64,000 nt of DNA from Puerhibacterium puerhi (GCF_009846865.1 NZ_WUWN01000016.1:1-64000), one strand, 5' to 3'; positions 1-9,020 are shown, counted from the stretch's first letter. Notes: generated by a model not told the origin, from the sequence alone. Numbers and translations: made by a program.

Positions 1-851
1 TCGCGCGCGCGTCGGCGGACCCCGGCACGCTCGTCGCCGCCCTCGGCGCGCAGGCTCTGCAGACGGCCTGGCGCGCGGGGCTCGCCCCGGACCGGGACGC
101 GATCGGCGCCGAGGTGCTGGACGTCGCCGGGCGGCACGGGGCCCCGACCGGGCAGATCCTCGGGCACCTGCTGCGCATGCAGGCCCGCGGCGCCCTGGGC
201 GACCTGCCCGCGGCCGAGCAGCACGCCGCCCGGGCGGCGGCCCTGGGGCGACGGCACGAGCGCCCCCTGGTCGAGGTGCTCGTCGCGTGGTTCCGCGCGA
301 TGCGGCTCGCCGTCGAGGGTGCGCCGCTCGCGCAGGCCGAGGACGCCTACCGCGCGGCGGACCGCGCGCTGGCGGGCGCCGGGATGCCGGGCATGCGGGA
401 GGGCCTGCTGCCGCTGGCGCTGCTGTGCCTGCGTGTCGCCCGGACGCCGGCGGACGCCGACCCCCGCGACGTCGTGCCCGCCGCCGTCGCGGGCGCGACG
501 GTCGACGACGGCCCGTACGCCCCCTGGACGCGGCCCTGGCGCCTGCTCGCCGCGGGCCGCCCGGACGAGGCCCGGGCGGCCGTCGCGCGGCTGCCCGACC
601 CGCCGCCGGGCCTGCTGCTCGAGGCGCAGTGGGTGCTCGCCGGGCGCGCCGCGGTCGCCGTCGGCAGCCGGGCCGTGGCCGAGCGGGCCCGGCGGGCGCT
701 CGCGCCGGCAGCGGCGGAGGTCGCCGGCGCCGGCAGCGGCACGCTGACGGCGGGGCCCGTCGCCGACCACCTCGCCGCGCTCAAGGCGTTCCTCGGCGCC
801 CCGGAGCCCGGTCGTCTCACTCCGCCGGGCCGAGCTCCTGGAAGATCGTGA
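1..851 (+). CDS. C-terminal part of a large helical-repeat regulator (partial)
   Basis: The frame is open from the first bases of the window, so the gene starts upstream and only about 283 C-terminal residues are visible. They are Ala/Leu/Arg-rich amphipathic helices, for example QARGALGDLPAAEQHAARAA, as in the TPR-like tail of SARP/BTAD or LuxR/MalT-type actinobacterial regulators. No DNA-binding domain is in view, so the regulator assignment rests on the helical-repeat pattern alone. The last 35 bases overlap the end of the convergent VOC gene. The last ~20 residues are Pro/Arg-rich and look like read-through of antisense sequence. Confidence 0.5.
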   Translation, partial: ARASADPGTLVAALGAQALQTAWRAGLAPDRDAIGAEVLDVAGRHGAPTGQILGHLLRMQARGALGDLPAAEQHAARAAALGRRHERPLVEVLVAWFRAMRLAVEGAPLAQAEDAYRAADRALAGAGMPGMREGLLPLALLCLRVARTPADADPRDVVPAAVAGATVDDGPYAPWTRPWRLLAAGRPDEARAAVARLPDPPPGLLLEAQWVLAGRAAVAVGSRAVAERARRALAPAAAEVAGAGSGTLTAGPVADHLAALKAFLGAPEPGRLTPPGRAPGRS

Positions 852-1236
852 GCTGCAGCCCGGCGGGAGCCTCGAGCCGGGCGTTGAGGGAGCGCCAGGG
901 GGTCTCGGTGGGCGGCGCGAGGAGCTCGGCGCCGCCCTCGTCGACGAGCCGTGACGTCGTGGCGCGGGAGTCGTCCACCTCGAACGCCACCCGGACGTGG
1001 CGGGCCACCTGGCGGCCGACCTCGACGTCGTCGATCAGGCGCTTCTGGGCCGGGTTGGCGATCTCGAGCGTGGCCCGGCCGGCGTCGAGGATCGCGACGT
1101 GGGCGCCGTCGCCGCCCTCGTAGGCCTCGAGCTGGGGCAGGCCGAGGACGTCGCGGTAGAAGGCCAGCGCGGCGTCGTAGTCCTCGGCCTCGACGACGAG
1201 GCGGAGCTGGCGGACGGGCGGTGCGGGCTCGGTCAT
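817..1236 (-). CDS. VOC (glyoxalase/bleomycin-resistance) family protein
   Basis: A 139-residue single VOC module. It begins with the typical strand RQLRLVVEAEDYDAALAFYR, followed by DVLGLPQ, and has a second beta-alpha-beta half around HVRVAFEVDD to LTIFQE. VOC proteins are metal-dependent lyases, dioxygenases or drug-binding proteins, and the substrate cannot be read here. The ATG at 1236 overlaps the stop of the acyltransferase gene by 4 bp (ATGA), so the two are probably translationally coupled. Confidence 0.85.
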   Translation of the reverse strand: MTEPAPPVRQLRLVVEAEDYDAALAFYRDVLGLPQLEAYEGGDGAHVAILDAGRATLEIANPAQKRLIDDVEVGRQVARHVRVAFEVDDSRATTSRLVDEGGAELLAPPTETPWRSLNARLEAPAGLQLTIFQELGPAE

Positions 1237-2462
1237 GGCGCGATCGTGGCACGGCCCGGCGCGCTGCGGTGCGAGGTGCTGCGGTGCGAGGTGCTGCGGT
1301 GCGAGGTGCGCCGGCCCGTCGGCCACAGCCGCGCCGGACGCCGCGCCGCCAGGTCCTCCACCCAGCCCACCGCGAGGATCACGAGCCCGAGCATCGCCCA
1401 CACCAGGGCGAGCTGGAGCCAGGAGCTGTCCAGCAGCCACGGGATCGACAGCTCGAGCGCAGGGACCGCCCACAGCACGTCGACCAGCGGGACGGTGAGC
1501 GCGAGCAGCACGTTGTGCCACAGGTAGATCGTGACGGCCCGGTTGTTGATCAGCGTGACGGCTGGGTCGAAGGGCCGCAGGAGGCGCGGCAGGCTCGACC
1601 ACGACGGCGAGACCCGCAGCAGCATCAGGCACGCGCCGAGGGACCACAGGGCCTGGGCGAGCGGGTTGAGGTTGAGGTCCCAGCCGTACTCGTCCGCGGC
1701 GCTCCCCGCCCACCCGATCCCGGCCAACATCAGCACCGTGCCCCCGACGAGCACGCGGCGCAGCGGGACCCGCTGGAGCACCCCGTCGTTGTGGGCGAAG
1801 CCGAGCATCCAGCACGCGGCGAACGTGACGACGTCGGTGACGGGGCTGTCGATCGGCTCGGGCAGCGCCACGACGCCGACGCCCAGGACGACGGCCGGCA
1901 CCAACGGAGCCAGCAGCGTGGGCCACGGCCACCGCCGGAACACCCGCAGCAGCAGCGGTGACAGCAGGACGAGCCAGAAGTAGGTGCGGACGTACCAGAG
2001 GATCTCGGCCGACTGGAACGCCCAGGACGGTTCCACCGCGCCGTCAGCCGGCCCGACGCTCGCGGGGGCGGCGGGGTCGCCGACCGGCACGAACCACAGC
2101 ACCACGCCCCACCAGCCGCCGGGCGCGGTGGCGGGGCGCCAGCCGGCCCACAGCAGCCCCGCGAGGATCGCGGTGACGTAGACCCACAGGGGCAGCAGCA
2201 GCCGCCGCGCACGCCCGCGGACGACGGACGGCGCGGGCCGCTGGAGCGAGCGGGCCATCAGCGACCCGGCGAGCGCGAACATCACGCCCATGGCGGGGAA
2301 CACGATGCTCAGCCAGCCGGCACCGGTGAACGCGTGGTAGGCGACCACACGGACCAGCGCGACGGCGCGCAGGAGGTCGAGATACCGGTCGCGGCCGGCG
2401 GTCCGCCGCGACGGCGGGGCGGCGACGGTCTGGACGGTGGTCGGAGGACGATCGGCGCTCAT
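1233..2462 (-). CDS. Acyltransferase-3-like multi-pass membrane protein
   Basis: About 409 residues, starting at the ATG at 2462. The N-terminus RDRYLDLLRAVALVRVVAYH matches the entry helix of acyltransferase-3 (OafA/WecH-like) proteins, including the conserved His. About ten hydrophobic segments follow, with INNRAVTIYLWHN near the end as in the family. Members acylate cell-surface polysaccharides or lipids in the membrane; the substrate here is unknown. The extreme C-terminus carries three copies of a five-residue Thr-Ser-His-Arg-Ser unit encoded by a 15-bp tandem repeat. Confidence 0.8.
   Translation of the reverse strand: MSADRPPTTVQTVAAPPSRRTAGRDRYLDLLRAVALVRVVAYHAFTGAGWLSIVFPAMGVMFALAGSLMARSLQRPAPSVVRGRARRLLLPLWVYVTAILAGLLWAGWRPATAPGGWWGVVLWFVPVGDPAAPASVGPADGAVEPSWAFQSAEILWYVRTYFWLVLLSPLLLRVFRRWPWPTLLAPLVPAVVLGVGVVALPEPIDSPVTDVVTFAACWMLGFAHNDGVLQRVPLRRVLVGGTVLMLAGIGWAGSAADEYGWDLNLNPLAQALWSLGACLMLLRVSPSWSSLPRLLRPFDPAVTLINNRAVTIYLWHNVLLALTVPLVDVLWAVPALELSIPWLLDSSWLQLALVWAMLGLVILAVGWVEDLAARRPARLWPTGRRTSHRSTSHRSTSHRSAPGRATIAP
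1264..1308 (-). repeat. 15-bp tandem repeat, three copies
   Basis: Three perfect copies of CTGCGGTGCGAGGTG (1264-1278, 1279-1293, 1294-1308) encode the repeated tail of the acyltransferase. Copy number is likely to vary by slippage without breaking the frame. Confidence 0.9.
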
Positions 2463-2716
2463 CGGCACGGCTCGCGCCGGCCGGACGCGGGGACCGTCGC
2501 GGGCGGCGCGTCGCGCCGGCAGGACGGGCTCGCGGACGTCGCTGTCATCGGTGGACCTCCCCGTTGCCGACCGCCGTCGAAGCGCCCCCGCCCGTTCAGG
2601 GTAGGCGTGCGCCGGGGACCGCGGAACGGCGGCCGTGGGTGAATCGGGGGCGCGCCGCCGCCCTGGTGGCCCGTGCCCCGCCCCTGCCATAGTCGGACGC
2701 ATGGCGACGGCGAGGA

Positions 2717-2762
2717 TGGACGCATGGCGTCGGTGATGGTGGACGCATGGCGTCGGTGATGA
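2717..2762 (+). repeat. 23-bp duplication of a start region
   Basis: Two 23-bp copies (2717-2739 and 2740-2762) differ only in the last base. Each contains the same ATG context, but they lie in different frames. The upstream copy opens an 11-codon frame (ATG 2724 to TGA 2757-2759) that overlaps the true start of the glycosyltransferase at 2747. Confidence 0.85.
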
Positions 2763-4042
2763 TGACGGCCATGCCGTTCGCCGGGCACGCCCTGCCGCTG
2801 TGCGCGGTGGCGGCCGAGCTGGTGCGGCGCGGGCACGACGTGCGCGTGCACACCGGCCGGCAGTACGCGAGGACCGTCGAGGCGGCCGGGGCGCGGCCCG
2901 TGCCCTGGCAGCGCGCCCCGGACCTCGACGAGCGCGACCTGGCCGCGACGTTCCCGCGGATGCGCGAGCGCAAGGGCTTCCGCCAGGTGCTCGTCAACCT
3001 CGAGGACCTGTTCTTGGGCACCGCCCCGGCGCAGGCCGCCGACCTCCTGGCCGCGTACGACGACGAGCCGTGGGACCTGCTGGCCGGGGACCCCATGGCC
3101 CTCGGCACCCGTCTCGCGGCGGAGCGGCTGGGCTGCCGCTGGGCCACCGTCTCGCCCATCGCCGTGTGGCCGCCCGGCAAGGGCATCCCGCCCACCGGCC
3201 TGGGCCTGACGCCCGCGCGGGGCCCGGTCGGGGCGGCACGCGACGCCGTGCTCGGCGCCGCCGTCGCCGCCGGCACGCGCCCGCTCGTGCGCCGGTACCG
3301 CCGCGCCCGCGCCGCCGCCGGCCTGCCGCCCGACCGGGAGAGCTTCGCCACGCTGTGGTTCTCGCCCCGGCTCGTCGTGGCGGCGGGCTCGCCCGCCCTC
3401 GACTACCCGCGCGCCGACCTGCCGCCGCACGTGCGCTTCGTCGGGGACCTCACCGCCGGCAGCGCCGCCCCGGCGGGGGCGGTGCTGCCGGCGTGGTGGG
3501 ACGACGTGGCGCGCGCCGAGGTGCCGGTGGTGCACGTGACCCAGGGGACGGCGAACGTGGACCCGCGCGACCTCATCCTGCCCGCGCTCGAGGCGCTCGC
3601 GGACCAGGAGGTGCTGGTCGTGGTGGGCACGGGCCACCGCACGCCGCCGCTGCCCGGCCCGCTGCCCGCCAACGCGCGGGTGGCGTCGATGGTGCCGTAC
3701 CCGGCGCTGCTGCCGCGCACCGCGGCGATGATCACCAACGGCGGCTACGGGGGAGTGCTCCAGGCGCTGCGGCACGACGTGCCGCTGGTCGTCGCGGGCG
3801 GCGACCTCGACAAGCCCGAGATCGCCGCCCGCGTCGCCTGGCACGGCGCGGGGGTCGACCTGCGCACCGGCACGCCGCGCCCGGCGGCGGTCGCCGCGGC
3901 CTGCCGTCGCGTCCTGGCGGACCCCGGCTTCCGGGCCGCCGCGGCGCGCCTCGGGGCCGACCTCCGCTCCCGCGGCGGGACGCGGACGGCGGCGGACCTG
4001 CTGGAGGAGCACCTGCGCACGCCGGTGCCCCGCGGCGAATAG
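2747..4042 (+). CDS. GT-B glycosyltransferase (UGT/MGT-like, family 1)
   Basis: A 431-residue protein with the two-domain layout of family-1 glycosyltransferases. The N-terminal acceptor domain starts MMTAMPFAGHALPLCAVAAE with the conserved His after the first strand. The C-terminal nucleotide-sugar domain has VHVTQGTANVDP, then VPYPALLPRTAAMITNGGYG and HDVPLVVAGGDLDKPE. The usual HGG donor motif reads NGG here. Such enzymes glycosylate small hydrophobic acceptors or antibiotics; the acceptor is unknown. ATG 2747 is chosen because the earlier ATGs stop within 12 codons or lack homologous sequence. Confidence 0.85.
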   Translation: MASVMMTAMPFAGHALPLCAVAAELVRRGHDVRVHTGRQYARTVEAAGARPVPWQRAPDLDERDLAATFPRMRERKGFRQVLVNLEDLFLGTAPAQAADLLAAYDDEPWDLLAGDPMALGTRLAAERLGCRWATVSPIAVWPPGKGIPPTGLGLTPARGPVGAARDAVLGAAVAAGTRPLVRRYRRARAAAGLPPDRESFATLWFSPRLVVAAGSPALDYPRADLPPHVRFVGDLTAGSAAPAGAVLPAWWDDVARAEVPVVHVTQGTANVDPRDLILPALEALADQEVLVVVGTGHRTPPLPGPLPANARVASMVPYPALLPRTAAMITNGGYGGVLQALRHDVPLVVAGGDLDKPEIAARVAWHGAGVDLRTGTPRPAAVAAACRRVLADPGFRAAAARLGADLRSRGGTRTAADLLEEHLRTPVPRGE

Positions 4043-4133
4043 TGTGCCAAGCACCGCGAAGACCACGCGCCGCGGACGTCGCGTGCGCCGGCTGCACCGC
4101 GCCCGTGGCCCACGGGTGACCCCGCCGGCCCGG

Positions 4134-4778
4134 CTACCCGACGGTCACCGCGAGGCGGTCGGGCAGGACGGCGAGGGCGACGGAGGTCAGGTCGGCCACC
4201 ACGGCGTCGGCGGCCGTGAGCCGGGCGGCGTCGTGCGAGGTGGCGACGGCGAGCGTGCGCGCCCCGGCGGCCGCGCCCGCGGCGATGCCGGCGGGGGCGT
4301 CCTCGACGACGAGGCACCGGCGGGGGTCCGCGCCGAGCGCCGCCGCGGCCTTGAGGTAGCCCTCCGGGTCCGGCTTGCCCGCGCTGACGTCCTCGGCGGC
4401 GACCAGCACCTCGGGCAGCGGCAGCCCGGCCGCGGCCAGCCGGGCGCGCATGATCGGCCGCGCGCCGGAGGTGACTGCCGCCCAGCGCCGTCGGGGCAGC
4501 CGCGCGAGCAGCGCCGGGGCGGCGGGCAGCGCCGTCACCTCGTCCAGGTCCGTGAGCTCGAGCTCGGCGAGCTCGGCGACGGCGGCGCCGCGCTCGCCGG
4601 GCGGCAGGAAGAGCGCGAGGGTGTCCTCGGTCCGGCGCCCGTGGCAGACGCGCAGGATCTCCTCGGCGTCGAGCCCGCGACGGCCGGCCCACGTCCGCCA
4701 GATCCGCTCGACGGCGGGCGTCGAGTCCACCAGCGTGCCGTCGATGTCGAACAGGACGGCCTCGACGTCGAACCTCAT
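4134..4778 (-). CDS. HAD-superfamily phosphatase (beta-phosphoglucomutase/Gph-like)
   Basis: A 214-residue HAD hydrolase. Motif I is [11 protein letters not shown], with the nucleophile and general-acid aspartates. Motif II is AAVTSGA. The lysine motif is GKPDPEGYL and the motif III/IV region is [14 protein letters not shown]. The helical cap between motifs I and II is typical of phosphoglucomutase- or sugar-phosphatase-like members. ATG 4778 is preferred over GTG 4787. Confidence 0.9.
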   Translation of the reverse strand: MRFDVEAVLFDIDGTLVDSTPAVERIWRTWAGRRGLDAEEILRVCHGRRTEDTLALFLPPGERGAAVAELAELELTDLDEVTALPAAPALLARLPRRRWAAVTSGARPIMRARLAAAGLPLPEVLVAAEDVSAGKPDPEGYLKAAAALGADPRRCLVVEDAPAGIAAGAAAGARTLAVATSHDAARLTAADAVVADLTSVALAVLPDRLAVTVG

Positions 4779-4905
4779 GGCCGCCACGCTATCCGCGGGG
4801 CACCTCCGGGGCGCGGCGGCGCACGGCCGGCCGGCCGCGCGGGCGCGGCGGTGCCCCGCGGCTCCCCTCGCGGGGCCGCCGTCGCCCGTCCCGGCCGGTC
4901 ACGGC

Positions 4906-5289
4906 TCAGGGCGTGGTGGACCCCCCGGCGTCGGCCGCCTTCGCCCAGTTCGTCGACCCGTACCAGTCGACGACGATCACCGTCTCGTCCCCGACGACCC
5001 AGGCGTCGTGCCCCTGCGGCAGGCTGGTGACGTCGCCGGGGCCCGCCTCGATCTCCCGGCCGTCGGCCATCCGGATCTTCAGGTGGCCCTGCAGGTGGTA
5101 CTGGAAGTGCGGGGCCTCGCACAGCTCGGTCCCCGCGATCGGCCTGACGTCGTTCGACCAGCGCCAGCCCGGCTCCAGGACGAGCCGGCCGATGGTGCTG
5201 TCGCCGACCTCCAGGATCTCGGCCTTCCCGTGCGGGAAGGTGCGCACCTCCGCCGGCTTGGCGAAGGTCTCGTGCTCCACCGTCTGCAT
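4906..5289 (-). CDS. Small cupin-domain protein
   Basis: A 127-residue single-cupin protein. The first cupin motif is around PGWRWSNDVRP to HFQYHLQGHLKI, and the second is GDVTSLPQGHDAWVVGDE. His residues are present in both, so metal binding is plausible. The role is not predictable. Confidence 0.8.
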   Translation of the reverse strand: MQTVEHETFAKPAEVRTFPHGKAEILEVGDSTIGRLVLEPGWRWSNDVRPIAGTELCEAPHFQYHLQGHLKIRMADGREIEAGPGDVTSLPQGHDAWVVGDETVIVVDWYGSTNWAKAADAGGSTTP

Positions 5290-5436
5290 CGCCGTCTCCT
5301 CTCACGGCTCGCGACTCACGCTCCGGTGCGTGGGTGGTGCACCCAGGATCGGTCCCCCCGCGGGCGGGGGACCAGGGCCCTTCGGCCCGTCGCGTCCCGG
5401 CGTCGCGCCGGCGTCGCGCCGGTGGGGTCGCGCCGG

Positions 5437-6039
5437 TCAGGTCTCGTCGGTCGCGCCGTGGGGGAGCGGCACCGGCCGGCCGGCGGCGCGGGCGACGACG
5501 TCGTCGAGCAGCGCGCCGATCGGCGGCGGTTCGGCGGGCGCCGCGGCGGCGAGCGCGCGCCCGTAGTGCTCCTTGCGGCCCGCCGTCGTGCCCCAGAACC
5601 GGTGGAGCCGGTCGACGGCGGGCCGGCCGCGCCACTCCGGCTGGCCGCTGAAGGTGCGGAACCGGTCCAGGTGGCCCTCCTGCTCGACGACGGCGAGCGT
5701 CGCCTCGACACCGAGGGCGCGGACCAGCTCGTCCTCGAGGTCGCGCACGCAGGCGTGGAAGCCGAGGGCCGCGAGCTCGGCGCGGTCGCCGCTCTCGGTC
5801 AGCCCGTGCCGGCGCAGCGCGCGGGCGACGAAGCGCTCCTCGGCCGCGTCGTACAGCCCGCAGACGCCGGCCCCGCCCGCGAGGGCGGCGTCCACCGCGC
5901 GGCCGGCGCCGCCGGCCCCGCCCATCGTCACGACGACGGCACCGGCCGCGCGCAGGTCGAGCCCGCGGCGCGCGGCGAGGGTCTCGACGGCGGCGCGGTC
6001 GCTCGCGCCCTCCACCAGGACCACCGTGCGTACCGGCAT
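5437..6039 (-). CDS. Toprim-domain protein (OLD-nuclease-type)
   Basis: About 200 residues from ATG 6039. It opens with VRTVVLVEGASDRAAVETLA, the Toprim strand with its conserved Glu. VVVTMGGAGGAG and CGLYDAAEE follow, with the acidic second motif. It is a stand-alone Toprim domain without an ATPase, as in small actinobacterial OLD-like proteins. Upstream in-frame starts exist but encode no Toprim sequence. Confidence 0.75.
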   Translation of the reverse strand: MPVRTVVLVEGASDRAAVETLAARRGLDLRAAGAVVVTMGGAGGAGRAVDAALAGGAGVCGLYDAAEERFVARALRRHGLTESGDRAELAALGFHACVRDLEDELVRALGVEATLAVVEQEGHLDRFRTFSGQPEWRGRPAVDRLHRFWGTTAGRKEHYGRALAAAAPAEPPPIGALLDDVVARAAGRPVPLPHGATDET

Positions 6040-6192
6040 GCGCCCCAGCGTCCCGCGGCCGGCGCGGCGGGGCAACGGCATACCCGCCCCGGCGGCACGG
6101 AGCGAGGGAATGGCCACTGAATAGTGTGCCAAGCGACCGTGTCACCCGCCCGGTCCGCCCATGCGGGGGGCGCCGGGCCTCGACGACCGGGG

Positions 6193-6768
6193 TCACCGGT
6201 CGCGCGGGTCCTCGACGGCCGGGTCGGGCGCCGGGTCGGCGGTCTCGGGCGCGGTGGTCGGTGCGGGCGCGGGCGCGGGCACCGCCGAGGACAGCAGCCG
6301 GACCGCCGTGCCGAGGTAGATCAGGTCGAACAGCATGTGCACCGTGACGACGAGGCGTGCCCCCGTGCCGGCGGCGTGGATGTCGCCGAACCCGACGGTG
6401 CTGACCACGGTGACGGCGAAGTAGAGAGCGTCGGTGCGGGTGCGCAGGCCGACGAACTGGCCGGGCCACAGCGTCGCGACGGCGTAGTACACGAGCGCCG
6501 CGGCGAGCACGAGCACGTACAGGGCGGTCAGCAGCCGTTCGATGCGCCGGTAGGCGACCGGGAGCCGGCGGATGCGGCGGCGGTTGCGGGCCAGCAGCAC
6601 GCCCAGGCCGGCGAGCGCGGCGACCGCGCCGGTCAGCCGCAGCCAGGGGTGCTGGGCGTCCTCGAACCGCAGCGGCAGCAGGAAGTAGGCGGCCGTCAGC
6701 AGCGCCAGGACCACCGTCGTGGTGGTCAGCAGGCGGATGACGTCACGGCCGGGGCCTGCCGGCGGCAT
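6193..6768 (-). CDS. Two-TM potassium channel-like protein
   Basis: A 191-residue membrane protein. It has an N-terminal hydrophobic pair, a basic linker and the Kch-type pore module. The pore helix and selectivity filter are ALYFAVTVVSTVGFGDIH, with the canonical TVGFGD. It is flanked by outer and inner helices. The C-terminus is a Pro/Ala-rich tail with no visible RCK domain. It likely forms a tetrameric K+ channel in the cytoplasmic membrane. Confidence 0.9.
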   Translation of the reverse strand: MPPAGPGRDVIRLLTTTTVVLALLTAAYFLLPLRFEDAQHPWLRLTGAVAALAGLGVLLARNRRRIRRLPVAYRRIERLLTALYVLVLAAALVYYAVATLWPGQFVGLRTRTDALYFAVTVVSTVGFGDIHAAGTGARLVVTVHMLFDLIYLGTAVRLLSSAVPAPAPAPTTAPETADPAPDPAVEDPRDR

Positions 6769-6801
6769 GAGCCGAGTGTGGCACGCGCCGGCCGGGGCGG
6801 C

Positions 6802-7110
6802 TCAGCGGGGGCGGGCGGCGCCCGGTCCCGTCAGGGGGACGAGCACCGCGCCGTGCTGCGCGAGCGCGGCGTCCTGCGCGGCGGCGTCGGCCCCGGCCGC
6901 CAGCTCGGGGACGCGCTCGCGTCGCGGCCCGGCGGCGCCGGCCGCGGGGGCGGGACCGCGTACCAGCGTCGCGGGCCCCAGCGCCGCCTGCTCGTACGGG
7001 GACCCCAGCAGGGGGTCGGGGGCCCAGCGCAGTGGCGGCGCGGCCGCGCTGTCGCGGTCGACGGCGGACGCGGCGACCGGGCCGGTCTCGGCGGCGGGGG
7101 AGGCGCTCAC
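6802..7110 (-). CDS. Hypothetical Ala/Pro-rich protein
   Basis: A 102-residue frame from GTG 7110. The composition is low complexity (Ala, Pro, Gly) and no domain is recognisable. Its position between two minus-strand genes and its matching codon bias are the only support. Confidence 0.4.
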   Translation of the reverse strand: MSASPAAETGPVAASAVDRDSAAAPPLRWAPDPLLGSPYEQAALGPATLVRGPAPAAGAAGPRRERVPELAAGADAAAQDAALAQHGAVLVPLTGPGAARPR

Positions 7111-7189
7111 GCCGCGATCGTAGACGCGTCGCGGCGCCCGGTCCGGCCGGTCCCGGCCCGGGCGCCGCAGGTGGTGGGCGTCGTCCCGC

Positions 7190-7672
7190 TCACCCGGCGT
7201 CGAACCGGTCCTCCTGCAGTCCGGGGTCGTCCGCCCGCACGAGGTGCGGGTCCTGCTGGGCCTGGCCGCTGTCGAAGCTCTCCCGCTCACCGGTCTCGGC
7301 CGACTCGGCGACCTCCGCCTGGCCGCTGTCGAAGCTCTCCCGCTCACCGGTCTGCGCCGAGTCGTGCAGCCCGGCCTCGCCGGTGTCGTAGCTCTCGCGC
7401 GTCTCGGGGTGGGCGGAGTCGGCTCCGGCCGCCTGGCCCGTGTCGTAGCTGTCGTCGGGGACGAGCCCCTGGTCCTCGGCGAGCCCGCCGGCGCCCTCCA
7501 CGCGCCCCGGGGAGACCGCGCCCGTCCCGGCGGGCTGCGCCGGGTCGTGCTCCGGGCCCGCGTCGGCGAGCTCGGGCTCCTCCTCCAGGTAGGGGTCCTC
7601 CTCCGGGACGTCGGGCGTGGGCACGCGCTCGTCGTCGGTGGCGCCCGGCATCTGCGACTGGTCGTTGCTCAT
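7190..7672 (-). CDS. Acidic repeat protein of unknown function
   Basis: 160 residues, strongly acidic and apparently disordered. The C-terminal half repeats a unit of about 14-16 residues around ERESFDSGQA, with variants such as DSYDTGQA and ESYDTGEA. Two DNA copies around 7255 and 7320 are almost identical. No catalytic domain, signal peptide or membrane segment is seen. Similar DUF-like acidic tails occur in actinobacterial stress or cell-envelope proteins, but no family is claimed. Confidence 0.65.
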   Translation of the reverse strand: MSNDQSQMPGATDDERVPTPDVPEEDPYLEEEPELADAGPEHDPAQPAGTGAVSPGRVEGAGGLAEDQGLVPDDSYDTGQAAGADSAHPETRESYDTGEAGLHDSAQTGERESFDSGQAEVAESAETGERESFDSGQAQQDPHLVRADDPGLQEDRFDAG

Positions 7673-7817
7673 GATGACCTCCTCGGCGTGTCCGTACGGA
7701 GTGCCGTCCGATACGTCACCGTAGGCACGCAGGCCGGGCGCTCGCAGCGCGACCCCGGGACGCCCGCGGGCCCGTACGGGGCAGACGGCGGGGCACCCGG
7801 CGTGCGAGCATCCAGGA

Positions 7818-8674
7818 GTGCTGAGCGATCTCGCGCGCCACGTCGGGGTGGGCCGCGCCGTGCAGAGCGCCGTGTTCCGGGCCGGGGTCTACGGCCACCG
7901 CCCGCCGGTGCCGGTGGCCCCCGCGGCGCTCGCGGCGGCAGCCCGCCGCCGCATGTCGGCCACGGGGTGGGCGTACGTCGCCGGCGGCGCCGGGGCCGAG
8001 CGGACCATGGCGGCCAACGCCGCAGCGTTCGCCCGCCACCGTATCGTCCCCCGGCAGATGGTCGACGTCGGTCGCCGGGACCTGAGCACCACGCTGCTCG
8101 GGCGGGAGCTGCCCGCCCCGCTGCTGCTCGCCCCGATCGGCGCGCTCGAGCTCGCCGTGCGCGGGCCGGCGCGCGCGGAGCCCGAGCTCGCCCGCGCGGC
8201 GCGCGACCTGGGGCTGCCCGTGATGATCTCGTCGCAGGCCTCCACCCCGATGGAGGACACCGCGCGCACGCTCGGCGACGCCCCGCGCTGGTTCCAGCTG
8301 TACTGGTCGGACCACGACGCGGTCGTCGAGTCCTTCGTCGCCCGGGCGGAGGCCAGCGGCGCCGGGGCGCTCGTGGTCACGCTGGACACCCACGTGCTCG
8401 GCTGGCGCCCGCGCGACCTCGACCTCGGCTACCTGCCGTTCGCCCGGGGGCAGGGGATCGCCCAGTACACCTCCGACCCGGCGTTCCGCCGCCTGGTCGA
8501 GGCGCGTGCCCGCGGCCTGCTGCCGGACGGCGGCGCGGTGCCGCCGTCGGGCCCCGCGCCGCGGCCCACGCCCGCCGCCGTGCGGTCGCTGCTGACGATG
8601 GCGCGCCGGTTCCCCGGCCCCACCGCCGCGAACCTGCGCTCACCCCTGCCGCGCGCCGCCGTCGAGACCTTCCT
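7818..8674 (+). pseudogene. FMN-dependent alpha-hydroxy-acid (lactate) oxidase/monooxygenase, 5' part, split by prophage
   Basis: The first ~283 codons of an FMN-dependent alpha-hydroxy-acid dehydrogenase, closest in layout to lactate 2-monooxygenase. It shows LLLAPIGALEL, VMISSQASTPMED (FMN-binding strand), WFQLYWSDHDAVVESFVARA and VVTLDTHVLGWRPRDLDLGY. The active-site His/Arg motif and the phosphate-binding strands lie on the other fragment at 63,213-63,710, so this piece is presumably inactive. Reading continues into phage DNA and stops at 8,792, which adds 42 foreign residues. GTG 7818 is the start. The enzyme would oxidise an L-2-hydroxy acid using flavin. Confidence 0.9.
8667..8674. other. 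attL: attL core (ACCTTCCT)
   Basis: Identical to 63,213-63,220. Host sequence lies to the left and phage sequence to the right. The phage side continues CGAAGTCTTG where the host continues GGAGGTGTTC. Both would encode Leu-Glu-Val, so the phage arm resembles the host codons beyond the core. Confidence 0.85.
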
Positions 8675-8711
8675 CGAAGTCTTGCGAACAGGGATGCCAC
8701 CCTCGAACACG

Positions 8712-8755
8712 AAAAAGCCCCCGCCACCTGGGCAAACGCTCAGGGGCGGGGGCTT
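8712..8755 (-). terminator. Strong intrinsic terminator, end of the leftward operon
   Basis: An 11-bp GC-rich stem pairs AAGCCCCCGCC (8715-8725) with GGCGGGGGCTT (8745-8755). On the minus strand it is followed by a run of T, at 8716-8712. It ends leftward transcription before the host gene is reached. Confidence 0.85.
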
Positions 8756-8762
8756 CTGCGTT

Positions 8763-8999
8763 TCAGGCCGCGTGCTCGACGAGGGACTGTAGCTTGTCCG
8801 GGCTGTAGCCGGACCAGTGTCGGTCGCCGGCCACGACCACGGGCACCTGCTGGTAGCCGAGAGAGGCGACCAGGGCGTGCGCCTCGGGGTCGGTGCTCAC
8901 GTCCTTGACGTCGTACTCCAGGCCGAGCTTGTCGAGCTTGCGGTAGGTCGCCTTGCAGCCCTGGCAGTCGGGCGTGCTGTAGACGGTTACGTGGGGCAT
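8763..8999 (-). CDS. nrdH: NrdH-like glutaredoxin/redoxin
   Basis: 78 residues with a thioredoxin fold. The active site CQGC follows VTVYSTPDC. The cis-Pro motif is QQVPVVVAGD and the end is WSGYSPDKL, matching the WSGFRPD signature of NrdH redoxins, the electron donors for ribonucleotide reductase. ATG 8999 is chosen because it opens directly into the first strand. It is the last gene of the leftward operon, in a nucleotide-metabolism group with MazG. Confidence 0.9.
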   Translation of the reverse strand: MPHVTVYSTPDCQGCKATYRKLDKLGLEYDVKDVSTDPEAHALVASLGYQQVPVVVAGDRHWSGYSPDKLQSLVEHAA

Positions 9000-9020
9000 G
9001 GGTTCCTTCCAGACAGAGAA

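Noticed and set aside
287-1123. Long plus-strand frame over the regulator and VOC genes
   Set aside because: It is an Arg/Pro/Ala-rich shadow frame of the two real genes.
8675-8792. Phage-coded extension of the oxidase 5' fragment as a real domain
   Set aside because: It reads through the terminator hairpin and has low-complexity composition, so it is a by-product of integration.
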